From an uncultured Pseudomonadota bacterium (GTDB lineage Bacteria; Pseudomonadota; Gammaproteobacteria; Methylococcales; Methylomonadaceae), in contig CAIUWU010000149.1 of assembly GCA_903902945.1 (NCBI GenBank), positions 1 to 7,428 on the forward strand: DNA of 7,428 bases, given 5' to 3'. Each line of letters starts with the position of its first letter. The stretch's first letter is position 1. The notes beneath the pieces were generated by a model. It saw nothing but the letters and a program-made list of their open reading frames with translations. It did not search any database and had not been told where the DNA came from. The position numbers and the translations under genes are program-made. Positions 1-6,855 of the stretch are shown piece by piece.

Positions 1-2490
1 ACCAATGCCGGCATGGTGCAGTTTAAAGACGTTTTTCTCGGGCGCGAAAAACTCGATTTTACCCGTGCCACAACCAGTCAGCGCTGCGTCAGAGCCGGTG
101 GCAAGCATAACGACCTGGAAAATGTGGGCTATACCGCCAGACATCACACTTTTTTTGAAATGCTGGGTAATTTCAGTTTTGGTGATTATTTCAAACGCGA
201 TGCGATCCATTTTGCCTGGGATTTTCTGAACCAAGAGCTGGGCATCCCGCAGGAGCGCTTGTGGGTGACCGTCTTTGACGAAGACTCTGAAGCCGAAGCG
301 ATCTGGCTGGAAGATGTCAAAATCAATCCCCACCGATTTTCACGGATTGGCGCCAAAGATAATTTCTGGTCCATGGGTGATGTAGGGCCTTGCGGACCTT
401 GCACCGAAATTTTCTACGATCATGGTGAGCACATTGCCGGCGGTCCTCCGGGCAGTCCTGATGAAGACGGCGATCGCTATATCGAAGTCTGGAATCTGGT
501 ATTCATGCAGTACGACCGGGATAAAGACGGCAATCTGACGCCGTTGCCAGCGCCATCGGTGGATACCGGGATGGGTCTGGAGCGGATTGCTGCCGTCATG
601 CAGGGCGTGCATAGCAACTACGAAATCGATATTTTCCAGAATCTGGTCAAAACCGCTGCAGCATTGGCCAATTGTGCCGATTTAAGCAACAGTTCGCTAC
701 GAGTGATTGCCGATCATATCCGTTCCTGCGCGTTTTTGGTTGCCGATGGTGTATTGCCATCCAACGAAGGCCGTGGCTATGTGTTGCGTCGCATCATTCG
801 TCGCGCGATTCGTCATGGTTACCGTCTGGGGATTCAGGAAACCTTCTTTTATAAACTGGTCGCGCCTTTGGTGACCGAAATGGGTCAGGCCTATCCCGAG
901 CTAACTAAAGCCCAGGAACAGGTTGAGCGGGTGTTGAAGAAAGAAGAAGAACGTTTCGCGGAAACATTGGGGCAGGGTATGAAAATCCTCGAAGCTTGTG
1001 TCGCTAAACTCGATGGCCATGTAATACCCGGTGATGTCGTCTTCCTGCTCTATGATACTTATGGCTTCCCGGTCGATTTAACCGCCGATTTTGCCCGTGA
1101 GCATAATCTGACAGTTGATCATGCCGGCTTTGAAGTGGAGATGGCTGCCCAGCGTGATCGCGCCAGAGCCGGTGGTCAGTTTGCCGCCGATTACGATCAG
1201 GACATCAAACATGACAGTAATACTGAATTTACCGGCTATTACAGTCTGGATGGTTCGGTACGGATTTTGGGTTTGTTCAAAAAAGGTCAGCCGGTTGATA
1301 CGCTGGAAGCTGGCGATGAAGGGGTGGTGATTCTGGATCAGACACCGTTTTATGCCGAATCCGGCGGGCAGGTTGGTGACAGCGGTCGCATCGTTGCCGA
1401 TGGTGCGTTGTTTGAAGTACTGGATACCCAAAAACAGGGCGGCCAGTTATATCTGCATAAAGGCAAGCTGATTGATGGCAGTCTCAGTGTGGGGCAGGCT
1501 TGTGAAGTCAGTGTCGATGCCGAAGTGCGTAAAGCGACCGAACGCAATCACTCCGCCACCCATTTATTGCATGCTGCCTTGCGTCAGGTATTGGGCGATC
1601 ATGTCAGCCAGAAAGGTTCTCAGGTCAATGCTGAGCGTCTGCGTTTTGACTTCTCGCATTTTGAGCCGATGACAGCCGACGAAATCGCCACCATTGAGCG
1701 ACTGGTTAATGAGCAGATTCGCCTGAATGCGCCGGTTTCCGCAAAAATCATGGCGAAAGACGATGCGGTCAAAGCCGGTGCGATGGCGCTGTTTGGCGAA
1801 AAATACGGTGATGAAGTCAGGGTTTTGACCATTGGTGATTTCTCGACCGAATTATGTGGTGGTACCCATGTGCAACGCGCCGGGGATATTGGCACCTTTA
1901 AAATTGTTTCCGAAACCGGCGTGGCTGCCGGTGTGCGGCGTCTGGAAGCCGTCACCGGGCACGGGGCATTGGAGTTCATTGCCGGGCGCGAGCAGGCATT
2001 GCTCGGTGTTGCCGGTTTATTAAAAGCGGCACCCGACAAGGCAGTTGAGAAAGTACAGCAATTGCTGGATAAAACCCGCGGACTGGAAAAAGAACTGGAA
2101 AAGCTGAAAGCCAAGCTGGCCAGTTCAGCCGGTGATGAGCTGACATCCAAAGCCGTCGACGTTGCCGGTATCAAAGTGCTTGCCGTGCGCCTTGATGATG
2201 CCGACCCCAAATCGCTGCGTGATCTCGCCGATCAACTCAAAAATAAACTCGGTCGTTCAGCCTTGGTGTTGGCGACGGTCAGCGGTGACAAGGTCAGTCT
2301 GATCGCCAGCGTTTCCAAAGAGGTGATGGATCAAGTCAAAGCCGGTGAGCTGGTTAATTTTGTTGCTACGCAGGTCGGGGGCAAGGGCGGTGGTCGTCCG
2401 GATATGGCACAAGCAGGCGGTAATGATCCGTCCGCTTTATCGGCAGCTTTGGATCAGGTGCCCGCCTGGATACAACAGCAATTAAATTAA
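1..2490 (+). CDS. alaS: Alanyl-tRNA synthetase (5'-truncated by window edge)
   Basis: Cytoplasmic class II enzyme that charges tRNA-Ala with alanine and edits mis-charged Ser/Gly. The frame is open from base 1 and begins T-N-A-G-M, which aligns with about residue 40 of the E. coli enzyme. About 39 codons therefore lie outside the window, and the ATG at 13 is an internal Met, not the start. The visible part is 829 residues (full length about 868; E. coli 876). Visible-residue landmarks: the RATTSQRCVRAGGKHNDLENVG-type motif 2 region near 21-43; motif 3 DTGMGLER at 188-195; editing-domain zinc ligands HSATH (H517, H521) and CGGTH (C619, H623); a coiled coil near 680-710; and the C-Ala glycine-rich GGKGGGRPDMAQAGG at 793-807. 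It stops at TAA 2488-2490. All signature residues are present and no frameshift is seen. No convincing terminator follows. Confidence 0.98.
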   Translation, partial: TNAGMVQFKDVFLGREKLDFTRATTSQRCVRAGGKHNDLENVGYTARHHTFFEMLGNFSFGDYFKRDAIHFAWDFLNQELGIPQERLWVTVFDEDSEAEAIWLEDVKINPHRFSRIGAKDNFWSMGDVGPCGPCTEIFYDHGEHIAGGPPGSPDEDGDRYIEVWNLVFMQYDRDKDGNLTPLPAPSVDTGMGLERIAAVMQGVHSNYEIDIFQNLVKTAAALANCADLSNSSLRVIADHIRSCAFLVADGVLPSNEGRGYVLRRIIRRAIRHGYRLGIQETFFYKLVAPLVTEMGQAYPELTKAQEQVERVLKKEEERFAETLGQGMKILEACVAKLDGHVIPGDVVFLLYDTYGFPVDLTADFAREHNLTVDHAGFEVEMAAQRDRARAGGQFAADYDQDIKHDSNTEFTGYYSLDGSVRILGLFKKGQPVDTLEAGDEGVVILDQTPFYAESGGQVGDSGRIVADGALFEVLDTQKQGGQLYLHKGKLIDGSLSVGQACEVSVDAEVRKATERNHSATHLLHAALRQVLGDHVSQKGSQVNAERLRFDFSHFEPMTADEIATIERLVNEQIRLNAPVSAKIMAKDDAVKAGAMALFGEKYGDEVRVLTIGDFSTELCGGTHVQRAGDIGTFKIVSETGVAAGVRRLEAVTGHGALEFIAGREQALLGVAGLLKAAPDKAVEKVQQLLDKTRGLEKELEKLKAKLASSAGDELTSKAVDVAGIKVLAVRLDDADPKSLRDLADQLKNKLGRSALVLATVSGDKVSLIASVSKEVMDQVKAGELVNFVATQVGGKGGGRPDMAQAGGNDPSALSAALDQVPAWIQQQLN

Positions 2491-2572
2491 TTTATAACCC
2501 GGCAAAAGCGGTTGCTGCTATCAATCTTACAGCCTGAATATCGCTGTCTGCTGGGTATATTCGTGTCGGGAT

Positions 2573-2602
2573 TTGTTTAGATTGAATATATAGTGCTAAA
2601 AT
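2573..2602 (+). promoter_or_regulatory. Predicted sigma70 promoter (extended -10) of the H-NS-family gene
   Basis: A -35-like TTGTTT (2573-2578), an 18-bp spacer and a -10 TAAAAT (2597-2602) preceded by TGC (2594-2596) form a TGnTAAAAT extended -10. A transcript start near 2609 would leave a leader of about 23 nt before the ATG at 2632. The 2578-2631 stretch is strongly A/T-rich, which is typical of sites where H-NS proteins bind, so autoregulation is plausible but inferred. The gene therefore probably has its own promoter and does not depend on alaS read-through. Confidence 0.55.
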
Positions 2603-2631
2603 AAAATATTATTTTTATTATTGAGATATAT

Positions 2632-2946
2632 ATGAGCGACTTCAATCAACTTTCAGAATCTGAATTACGCGAAATTATTAATAATGCCGAAAAAGCATTA
2701 AAAGAAAATCAAAGCAATAAGCGTAAAGAAACTATCAATAAAATCAAAGAACTGGCCGCTTCCATCGCTATTACGGTTGAAATCCATGATACCGAAAAAA
2801 AGCTCGATAAACGTAGCAGTACTGTCGCCGCACGTTATCGTAACCCGGAAGATGCATCCCAAACCTGGACTGGTCGTGGCCTAAAGCCTAAATGGATACA
2901 GGTATTGCTGGATGCCGGTAAAAGCTTGAGCGATTTTGAAATCTGA
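2632..2946 (+). CDS. H-NS family nucleoid-associated protein
   Basis: A 104-residue histone-like nucleoid structuring protein that oligomerises and silences A/T-rich DNA. Residues about 5-45 form a charged helical, coiled-coil-like oligomerisation region (LSESELREIINNAEKAL onward). A linker follows, then the compact C-terminal DNA-binding domain at about 66-104 (ARYRNPEDASQTWTGRGLKPKW, then AGKSLSDFEI). The AT-hook-like loop reads R82-G83-L84, where E. coli H-NS has Q-G-R and many beta/gammaproteobacterial relatives have R-G-R. ATG 2632 was chosen because a weak GAG (2623-2625) lies 6 nt upstream and the family normally starts with a short acidic segment. It sits alone between alaS and lysC with its own predicted promoter. 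The first half is visibly richer in A/T codons than its neighbours. This could mean it was acquired, or simply reflect the Lys/Asn/Glu-rich coiled coil. The family is certain; the specific regulon is unknown. Confidence 0.93.
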   Translation: MSDFNQLSESELREIINNAEKALKENQSNKRKETINKIKELAASIAITVEIHDTEKKLDKRSSTVAARYRNPEDASQTWTGRGLKPKWIQVLLDAGKSLSDFEI

Positions 2947-3003
2947 TAATTACGATAGATCGGCTGAATCCAGCCAAGTCTTCTACAAGTTTTATCCAAT
3001 CAG

Positions 3004-3029
3004 ATTGCCGGATTGATCAATCCGGCAAT
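3004..3029. repeat. Perfect 26-bp palindrome downstream of the H-NS gene
   Basis: Bases 3004-3029 equal their own reverse complement, with half-site ATTGCCGGATTGA and the centre between 3016 and 3017. As RNA it would fold into an 11-bp stem with a GATC loop. It starts 58 bp after the H-NS stop and ends 115 bp before the lysC ATG. No U-run follows on either strand, so it is not a textbook intrinsic terminator. It could be a 3'-end-stabilising or weak termination hairpin, or a dimeric-protein operator upstream of lysC. The palindrome is certain; its role is inferred. Confidence 0.7.
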
Positions 3030-3144
3030 ATTGCTATGGGTTTATAGCGTTTAATTTCAGACAATTATTGAAAGCAGCTTTTAATCGAGCTGCCGTCGAT
3101 AAGTATTGGCTTGTGAATCTGGCAAAAAGCCTAAGGTTAATAAA
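3030..3144 (+). other. lysC leader / promoter region, no clear core promoter
   Basis: This is the spacer between the palindrome and lysC. It contains -10-like TTTAAT hexamers at 3050-3055 and 3080-3085, neither with a good -35 (best is TTCAGA at 3056-3061, 18 bp before the second). A small inverted repeat, GCAGCT at 3074-3079 with AGCTGC at 3088-3093, lies between. I see no lysine-riboswitch signature. Transcription of lysC probably starts here or reads through from the H-NS gene; the sequence does not decide. Confidence 0.3.
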
Positions 3145-4362
3145 ATGGCATTATATGTATATAAATTTGGTGGTACCTCGGTAGGTACGGTCGAACGCAT
3201 CAAAGCGGTTGCTGACAAAGTCAAGCGTGCACACGAGGCAGGCGATCAACTGGTGGTCGTGGTATCCGCTATGAGTGGTGAAACCAACCGTCTGATCGGC
3301 TTGGCAAAACAAATGCAAGTACAGCCGACCGAACGCGAATTGGATGTACTGGTTTCTACCGGCGAACAAGTCACGATTGCCCTGTTATGCATGGCCTTGC
3401 ACGATTTGGGGTGTAATGCAGTTTCCTACACCGGCAGTCAAGTGAGAATTCTCACTGACAGCAGCTTCAGTAAAGCCCGGATTCGTGAAATCGATGATGC
3501 CAAAATCCGTGCCGATCTGGCTGACGGCAAAGTGGTGGTGGTAGCCGGATTTCAGGGAGTCGACCAGGATGGCAATATCACCACTCTGGGCAGAGGCGGT
3601 TCCGATACTACCGGTGTGGCGCTGGCCGCAGCACTGAAAGCCGATGAATGTCATATTTATACCGATGTCGATGGCGTCTATACCACCGATCCCCGGGTGG
3701 TTCCCAAGGCACGTCGCTTGGACAAGATTACTTTTGAAGAAATGCTGGAAATGGCCAGCCTGGGTTCAAAAGTGTTGCAGATTCGCTCAGTTGAATTTGC
3801 CGGAAAATATAATGTTGCGTTACGGGTTCTGTCTTCATTTGCCGAAGGCAATGGCACCCTTATTACCTACGAGGATTCAAATATGGAAAAAGCGTTAATT
3901 TCAGGTATTGCCTTTAACCGAGACGAAGCGAAGTTAACGCTATCAGGTGTACCCGATCTGCCTGGGGTGGCTTCAAAAATTCTCGGCCCGGTCGCCGCCG
4001 AAAATATTGAGGTCGACATGATCGTGCAGAATGTCGGTGCCAACGGCACCACCGATTTTACTTTTACCGTCAATCGCAACGATTATCTGAGAGCCAGCAA
4101 TGTGCTGGAAGGTTTGCGCGACCAACTGGGTGCACAGGTTGTCAGCGGTGATGACAGTATCGTCAAGGTTTCTATCGTCGGTGTCGGTATGCGTTCGCAT
4201 GCCGGTATTGCCAGCACCATGTTCAAAGTACTGGCTGATGAAGGCATCAATATTCAAATGATTTCAACCTCCGAAATCAAAATTTCGGTGGTGATTGCTG
4301 AAAAATACCTGGAGTTGGCAGTCAGGGCGCTGCACACTGCATTTGGTCTGGATCAGGCTTAA
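3145..4362 (+). CDS. lysC: Aspartate kinase (aspartokinase), ACT-domain regulated
   Basis: Phosphorylates aspartate with ATP, the first step toward lysine (via diaminopimelate), methionine, threonine and isoleucine; cytoplasmic. The 405-residue protein closely matches Pseudomonas-type monofunctional aspartokinases (about 411). ATG 3145 is chosen over TTG 3106, which opens the longer frame, because M-A-L-x-V-x-KFGGTS is the family N-terminus and AAGG (3133-3136) sits 8 nt upstream. The amino-acid kinase domain (about 1-240) carries KFGGTS at 7-12, VVSAMSGETN, the glycine-rich GRGGSDTTG at 149-157 and TDVDGVYTTDPR from 173. Two ACT domains follow at about 262-335 and 343-405 and contain the expected VPDLPGVASKI, VDMIVQN, GMRSHAGIA and NIQMISTSEIKISV segments. 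Lysine/threonine feedback is therefore expected from the family. It also contains an internal translation start (see 3871-3885). csrA, often found after alaS/lysC in gammaproteobacteria, is not the next gene here. Confidence 0.97.
   Translation: MALYVYKFGGTSVGTVERIKAVADKVKRAHEAGDQLVVVVSAMSGETNRLIGLAKQMQVQPTERELDVLVSTGEQVTIALLCMALHDLGCNAVSYTGSQVRILTDSSFSKARIREIDDAKIRADLADGKVVVVAGFQGVDQDGNITTLGRGGSDTTGVALAAALKADECHIYTDVDGVYTTDPRVVPKARRLDKITFEEMLEMASLGSKVLQIRSVEFAGKYNVALRVLSSFAEGNGTLITYEDSNMEKALISGIAFNRDEAKLTLSGVPDLPGVASKILGPVAAENIEVDMIVQNVGANGTTDFTFTVNRNDYLRASNVLEGLRDQLGAQVVSGDDSIVKVSIVGVGMRSHAGIASTMFKVLADEGINIQMISTSEIKISVVIAEKYLELAVRALHTAFGLDQA
3871..3885 (+). promoter_or_regulatory. Internal ribosome-binding site and start for an aspartokinase beta subunit
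   Basis: Within lysC, GAGG at 3871-3874 lies 8 nt before an in-frame ATG at 3883-3885 (Met247). Starting here would yield a 159-residue protein (to 4362) made only of the two ACT domains and beginning MEKALISGIAF. Corynebacterium and Bacillus aspartokinases are known to be alpha2beta2, with the beta subunit translated from an internal start at the equivalent kinase/ACT boundary. The SD and ATG are seen directly; their use is inferred. Confidence 0.6.
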
Positions 4363-4369
4363 ATCCTAA

Positions 4370-4396
4370 TCCCTGACAATCAAACGTTGTCAGGGA
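4370..4396 (+). promoter_or_regulatory. lysC-PepSY intergenic hairpin covering the PepSY gene's Shine-Dalgarno
   Basis: TCCCTGACAA (4370-4379) pairs perfectly with TTGTCAGGGA (4387-4396) around a 7-nt loop, giving a 10-bp stem. It begins 8 nt after the lysC stop and has no following U-run. Its 3' arm contains AGGGA, most of the AGGGAG Shine-Dalgarno (4392-4397) for ATG 4408. It could mask that site until a ribosome finishing lysC opens the 5' arm (translational coupling), or serve as an RNA processing or end structure. The hairpin is seen; its function is inferred. Confidence 0.6.
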
Positions 4397-4407
4397 GTCC
4401 CCCGCTC

Positions 4408-5550
4408 ATGGCATTTTCTGTCAGACATCTGTGGTTACGTAGTCTCTGGTTAAAGCTGCATCTGTGTTTAGCCCTAAGCGTTGGCTTGCTGTTTGTTTTG
4501 CAAGGTATTACCGGCAGCCTCAGTGTTTATCGTGATGAAATCGATCAATTATTGAATCCGCAACTGGCAGTAGAGCCGGTGGCCGGCGGCTATCTATCGC
4601 TGGACAAAATCCTGGTGGCCGTTCGTGCTACCGAGCCTGAAAGGCACGGCGTGTGGACTCTGGAGCTGCCTCGCAAACCGGATCAGTCGCTGACTGCCTG
4701 GTTTGAGAAACCCCGGGAAACGGTTGATGCCTTTTATGCGCCGCTGATGCTGGCGATCAATCCTTACACGGGTGAAGTACTGGATAAGCGCTTCTGGGGC
4801 CAGACGGCAACGACCTGGTTGCTGGATTTGCACAGTCATTTATTACTCGAAGCCAAAGGCCGCCAGTATCTGGCGATACTGGCGGTTCTGATGCTGTTTT
4901 CGGTTGTGAGCGGGCTGATTCTGTGGTGGCCGGGCTGGCGTCAGTTACCCTGGCATTTCAGGGTCAGGCTGTCAGCGCCGTTGAGCGTCATGTTTACCGA
5001 TTTGCACCGCTTGCTGGGATTGATTGCTGCGCCAGGATTGTTGCTGCTGGCTTGCAGTGGTTTGCATCTGGCCTACCCGGTATTGCTGGAGACTTTGACC
5101 GGATCGGCAGGTATGGGACATGGCGATGAAGGACCGACGGTTCGTAGTACTGCGGTGCCGGGTGACAGACCGGTTTCATTGACGGAAGCGGTTCTGATTG
5201 CCAGAGGGCCTTTTTCACAGTCAGAACTCAGGCGCATCTCAACGCCGCTCGGTGATACTGGCACCTATAAAATCAATTTTCGCCAGCGCCACGAAGTCAA
5301 TCAGCATCATCCGGTAACCACAGTATGGATAGATCGCTGGAGCGGTCAGATTCGCGATGTCAGAAATCCAAATAAATTCAGTGCCGGCCAGCGCTTCAGC
5401 GTCTGGCTTTGGCCATTGCATACCGGCGAAGCCTTCGGTGAACTGGGCAGGGCCATATGGTTCGTAACCGGATTATTACCTTTGATTTTGTATGTCAGCG
5501 GTATCTGGGTGTATCTGGCCAAGCGCGCTCGCCGGGTAAAAACCGCTTAG
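4408..5550 (+). CDS. PepSY-TM (PepSY-associated TM helix) inner-membrane protein, likely heme-type reductase
   Basis: A 380-residue protein with four predicted membrane helices at about 16-38, 152-174, 199-222 and 349-370. Positive residues flank the cytoplasmic sides (R6, R11, K16; R178-R187; C-terminal KRARR), so both periplasmic loops carry PepSY-like segments (about 62-125 and 255-320, the latter including TTVWIDRWSGQIRDVRN). Histidines sit at or near helix ends (H18, H142, H144, H200, H220, H338 in LWPLHTGEAFGELGR), as in family members that bind b-type heme. Known relatives such as FoxB and FpvG reduce ferric siderophores in the periplasm; the exact substrate here is unknown and no TonB receptor is in the window. 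ATG 4408 was chosen (AGGGAG at 4392-4397, 10-nt spacing) over TTG 4387, which lies inside the hairpin. It is probably co-transcribed with lysC and ends 2 bp from the convergent CorB-like gene. Confidence 0.88.
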   Translation: MAFSVRHLWLRSLWLKLHLCLALSVGLLFVLQGITGSLSVYRDEIDQLLNPQLAVEPVAGGYLSLDKILVAVRATEPERHGVWTLELPRKPDQSLTAWFEKPRETVDAFYAPLMLAINPYTGEVLDKRFWGQTATTWLLDLHSHLLLEAKGRQYLAILAVLMLFSVVSGLILWWPGWRQLPWHFRVRLSAPLSVMFTDLHRLLGLIAAPGLLLLACSGLHLAYPVLLETLTGSAGMGHGDEGPTVRSTAVPGDRPVSLTEAVLIARGPFSQSELRRISTPLGDTGTYKINFRQRHEVNQHHPVTTVWIDRWSGQIRDVRNPNKFSAGQRFSVWLWPLHTGEAFGELGRAIWFVTGLLPLILYVSGIWVYLAKRARRVKTA

Positions 5551-5552
5551 CC

Positions 5553-6791
5553 TTAGTGCTGAACTTCGAGCTTGACCTGTTTTACGGTTTTATCATCGCA
5601 TTGCATGATTTCCAGGATATGGCCATACAGTTTGATACTGGTACCGGCTTTAGGAATCGACTCCAGATACTCAATAATCAGTCCGTTCAAGGTTTTTGGC
5701 CCTTCGGTCGGTAAATTGGTTTCGGTAATTCGATTGAGCTCCCGAATCGTAATACTGGCATCGATCAAATAACTGCCGTCATTTTGGGGTTTGACACTCG
5801 GGTCAGAGTCACTGATAAATTCGCCGATGAATTCCTGTAACAAGTCATCCAGCGTCACCAAACCCTGCACATCGCCATATTCATCGACCACCAGACACAT
5901 GCGCAGTTTTTCGGTTTTGAAGATCTGCATCTGACTGTGAATCGAAGTGCTATTGGGAATAAAAAAAGGTTTGCTCAGATTTTCGATAATGGTGTGCTTA
6001 TCGAAATTCTGCTGATGAATGTGCGACAGTGCCGTGCGAATGTGAATAAAGCCAATCACTTTATCAATGTTCTTTTTATAAACCGGTAAGCGGGTATGCG
6101 GGCTGTTTTGCAATTGCAGAATAATGTCTTCGATTGAATCCTCGAGATCGATGCCGAGAATGTCTTGACGCGGTGTCATGATTTCTTCGATGCTGGTCGA
6201 TTCAAGATCCAGAATGCTCAGCAGCATGTTCTGATAGCGGCCGGGTAACAACTTATTGCTGTCACCGATCATGTAAGACAGTCTATGGTCTTTCAAGCTC
6301 GATACCGGTGTTCTCAAACCGACAATTCTCAATAAGCCGCTGGCAAAGCCGTTGATCAGCCAGATAAGCGGCGCACTCAGTTTTAGGAGAGGGCTGTAAA
6401 GCCGTGCTGCCGCGAAAGCCAGTAACTCCGGTTTGTTGATGCCCAGGGTTTTGGGGATGACGCCTGAGAAAATCATCATCGCCACTGTCAATAATCCAAC
6501 GGCCGGCAGGATGGCCGAATCACCGCCGATGCGCATGGCAATCAGTGTTGTCAGCACCGAGGCCAGAATATTGAGCAAATGTTTGCCCAGTAAAATAAAA
6601 CCGTTTAGTCGTTCAGGTTTTTTTAATAGGCGCTGGGTCTTGATCGCGCCTCGATGCTTCTTTTTGACCAGTTGCTGTAGTCGGTAACGATTGAGGCTGC
6701 TCAACGCTGTTTCAGAGCCGGAAACAAAGCCGGAAAGCATCAACAAAGCGGCAAGGATGCCGAATAGCACACTAAGAGGTAGATCGTTCAA
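5553..6791 (-). CDS. CNNM/CorB-family (HlyC/CorC) membrane protein with CBS pair
   Basis: A 412-residue protein aligning over its length with E. coli YfjD/CorB, a family linked to Mg2+/Co2+ efflux or resistance. Domains: DUF21/CNNM membrane region about 1-150 (SGFVSGSETALSSLNRYRL at 20-38 matches the family signature); CBS1 about 204-258 (IMTPRQDILGID, HTRLPVY); CBS2 about 272-325 (VVDEYGDVQGLVTLDDLLQE); CorC/HlyC C-terminal domain about 336-410 (NDGSYLIDASITIREL, KTLNGLIIEYLESIPKAG). The start is TTG 6789-6791: no ATG or GTG lies upstream before the stop at 6828-6830, the first Met (residue 18) would cut helix 1, and a weak GAG (6800-6802) lies 8 nt upstream. Odd points: family Asn in the GN motif is K70 (LLGKHLLN) and the usual Glu before PK is G110 (FSGVIPKT), so ion binding may differ. 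It is convergent with the PepSY gene. Confidence 0.92.
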   Translation of the reverse strand: MNDLPLSVLFGILAALLMLSGFVSGSETALSSLNRYRLQQLVKKKHRGAIKTQRLLKKPERLNGFILLGKHLLNILASVLTTLIAMRIGGDSAILPAVGLLTVAMMIFSGVIPKTLGINKPELLAFAAARLYSPLLKLSAPLIWLINGFASGLLRIVGLRTPVSSLKDHRLSYMIGDSNKLLPGRYQNMLLSILDLESTSIEEIMTPRQDILGIDLEDSIEDIILQLQNSPHTRLPVYKKNIDKVIGFIHIRTALSHIHQQNFDKHTIIENLSKPFFIPNSTSIHSQMQIFKTEKLRMCLVVDEYGDVQGLVTLDDLLQEFIGEFISDSDPSVKPQNDGSYLIDASITIRELNRITETNLPTEGPKTLNGLIIEYLESIPKAGTSIKLYGHILEIMQCDDKTVKQVKLEVQH

Positions 6792-6826
6792 AACAGGGGC
6801 TCGGATTGTGACACAAGCCGCTAGTT

Positions 6827-6855
6827 TCTATACTGCCGGTTTTTTGTCAAGTGAA
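6827..6855 (-). promoter_or_regulatory. Possible promoter of the CorB-like gene
   Basis: On the minus strand, TTCACT (6855-6850) and TATAGA (6832-6827) are separated by 17 bp, each matching 4 of 6 consensus positions. A start near 6820 would give a leader of about 28 nt to the TTG at 6791. A perfect TTGACA (6850-6845) overlaps, but no -10 lies at proper distance from it. This is a modest prediction. Confidence 0.35.

Noticed and set aside
13..15. ATG at 13 as start of alaS
   Set aside because: The frame is open to base 1 and the preceding T-N-A-G residues match the interior of AlaRS, so the gene simply begins outside the window.
1620..2210. 196-residue minus-strand open frame inside alaS
   Set aside because: It is opposite a strongly conserved coding region, with a low-complexity Ser/Ala-rich translation typical of an antisense shadow.
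2536..2565. GAATAT...ATATTC inverted repeat after alaS as terminator
   Set aside because: It is a 6-bp A/T stem with a long loop and no U-run.
3106..3144. TTG at 3106 as lysC start (13 extra residues)
   Set aside because: The extension does not resemble aspartokinase N-termini, whereas ATG 3145 has an SD at good spacing and the family-typical M-A-L start.
2947..3144. Lysine riboswitch upstream of lysC
   Set aside because: No AGAGG-type core or multi-stem layout could be recognised; only the palindrome and a 6-bp inverted repeat are present.
6841..6846. T-run in + strand as an intrinsic terminator
   Set aside because: There is no stable hairpin immediately before it and no + strand gene to end there.
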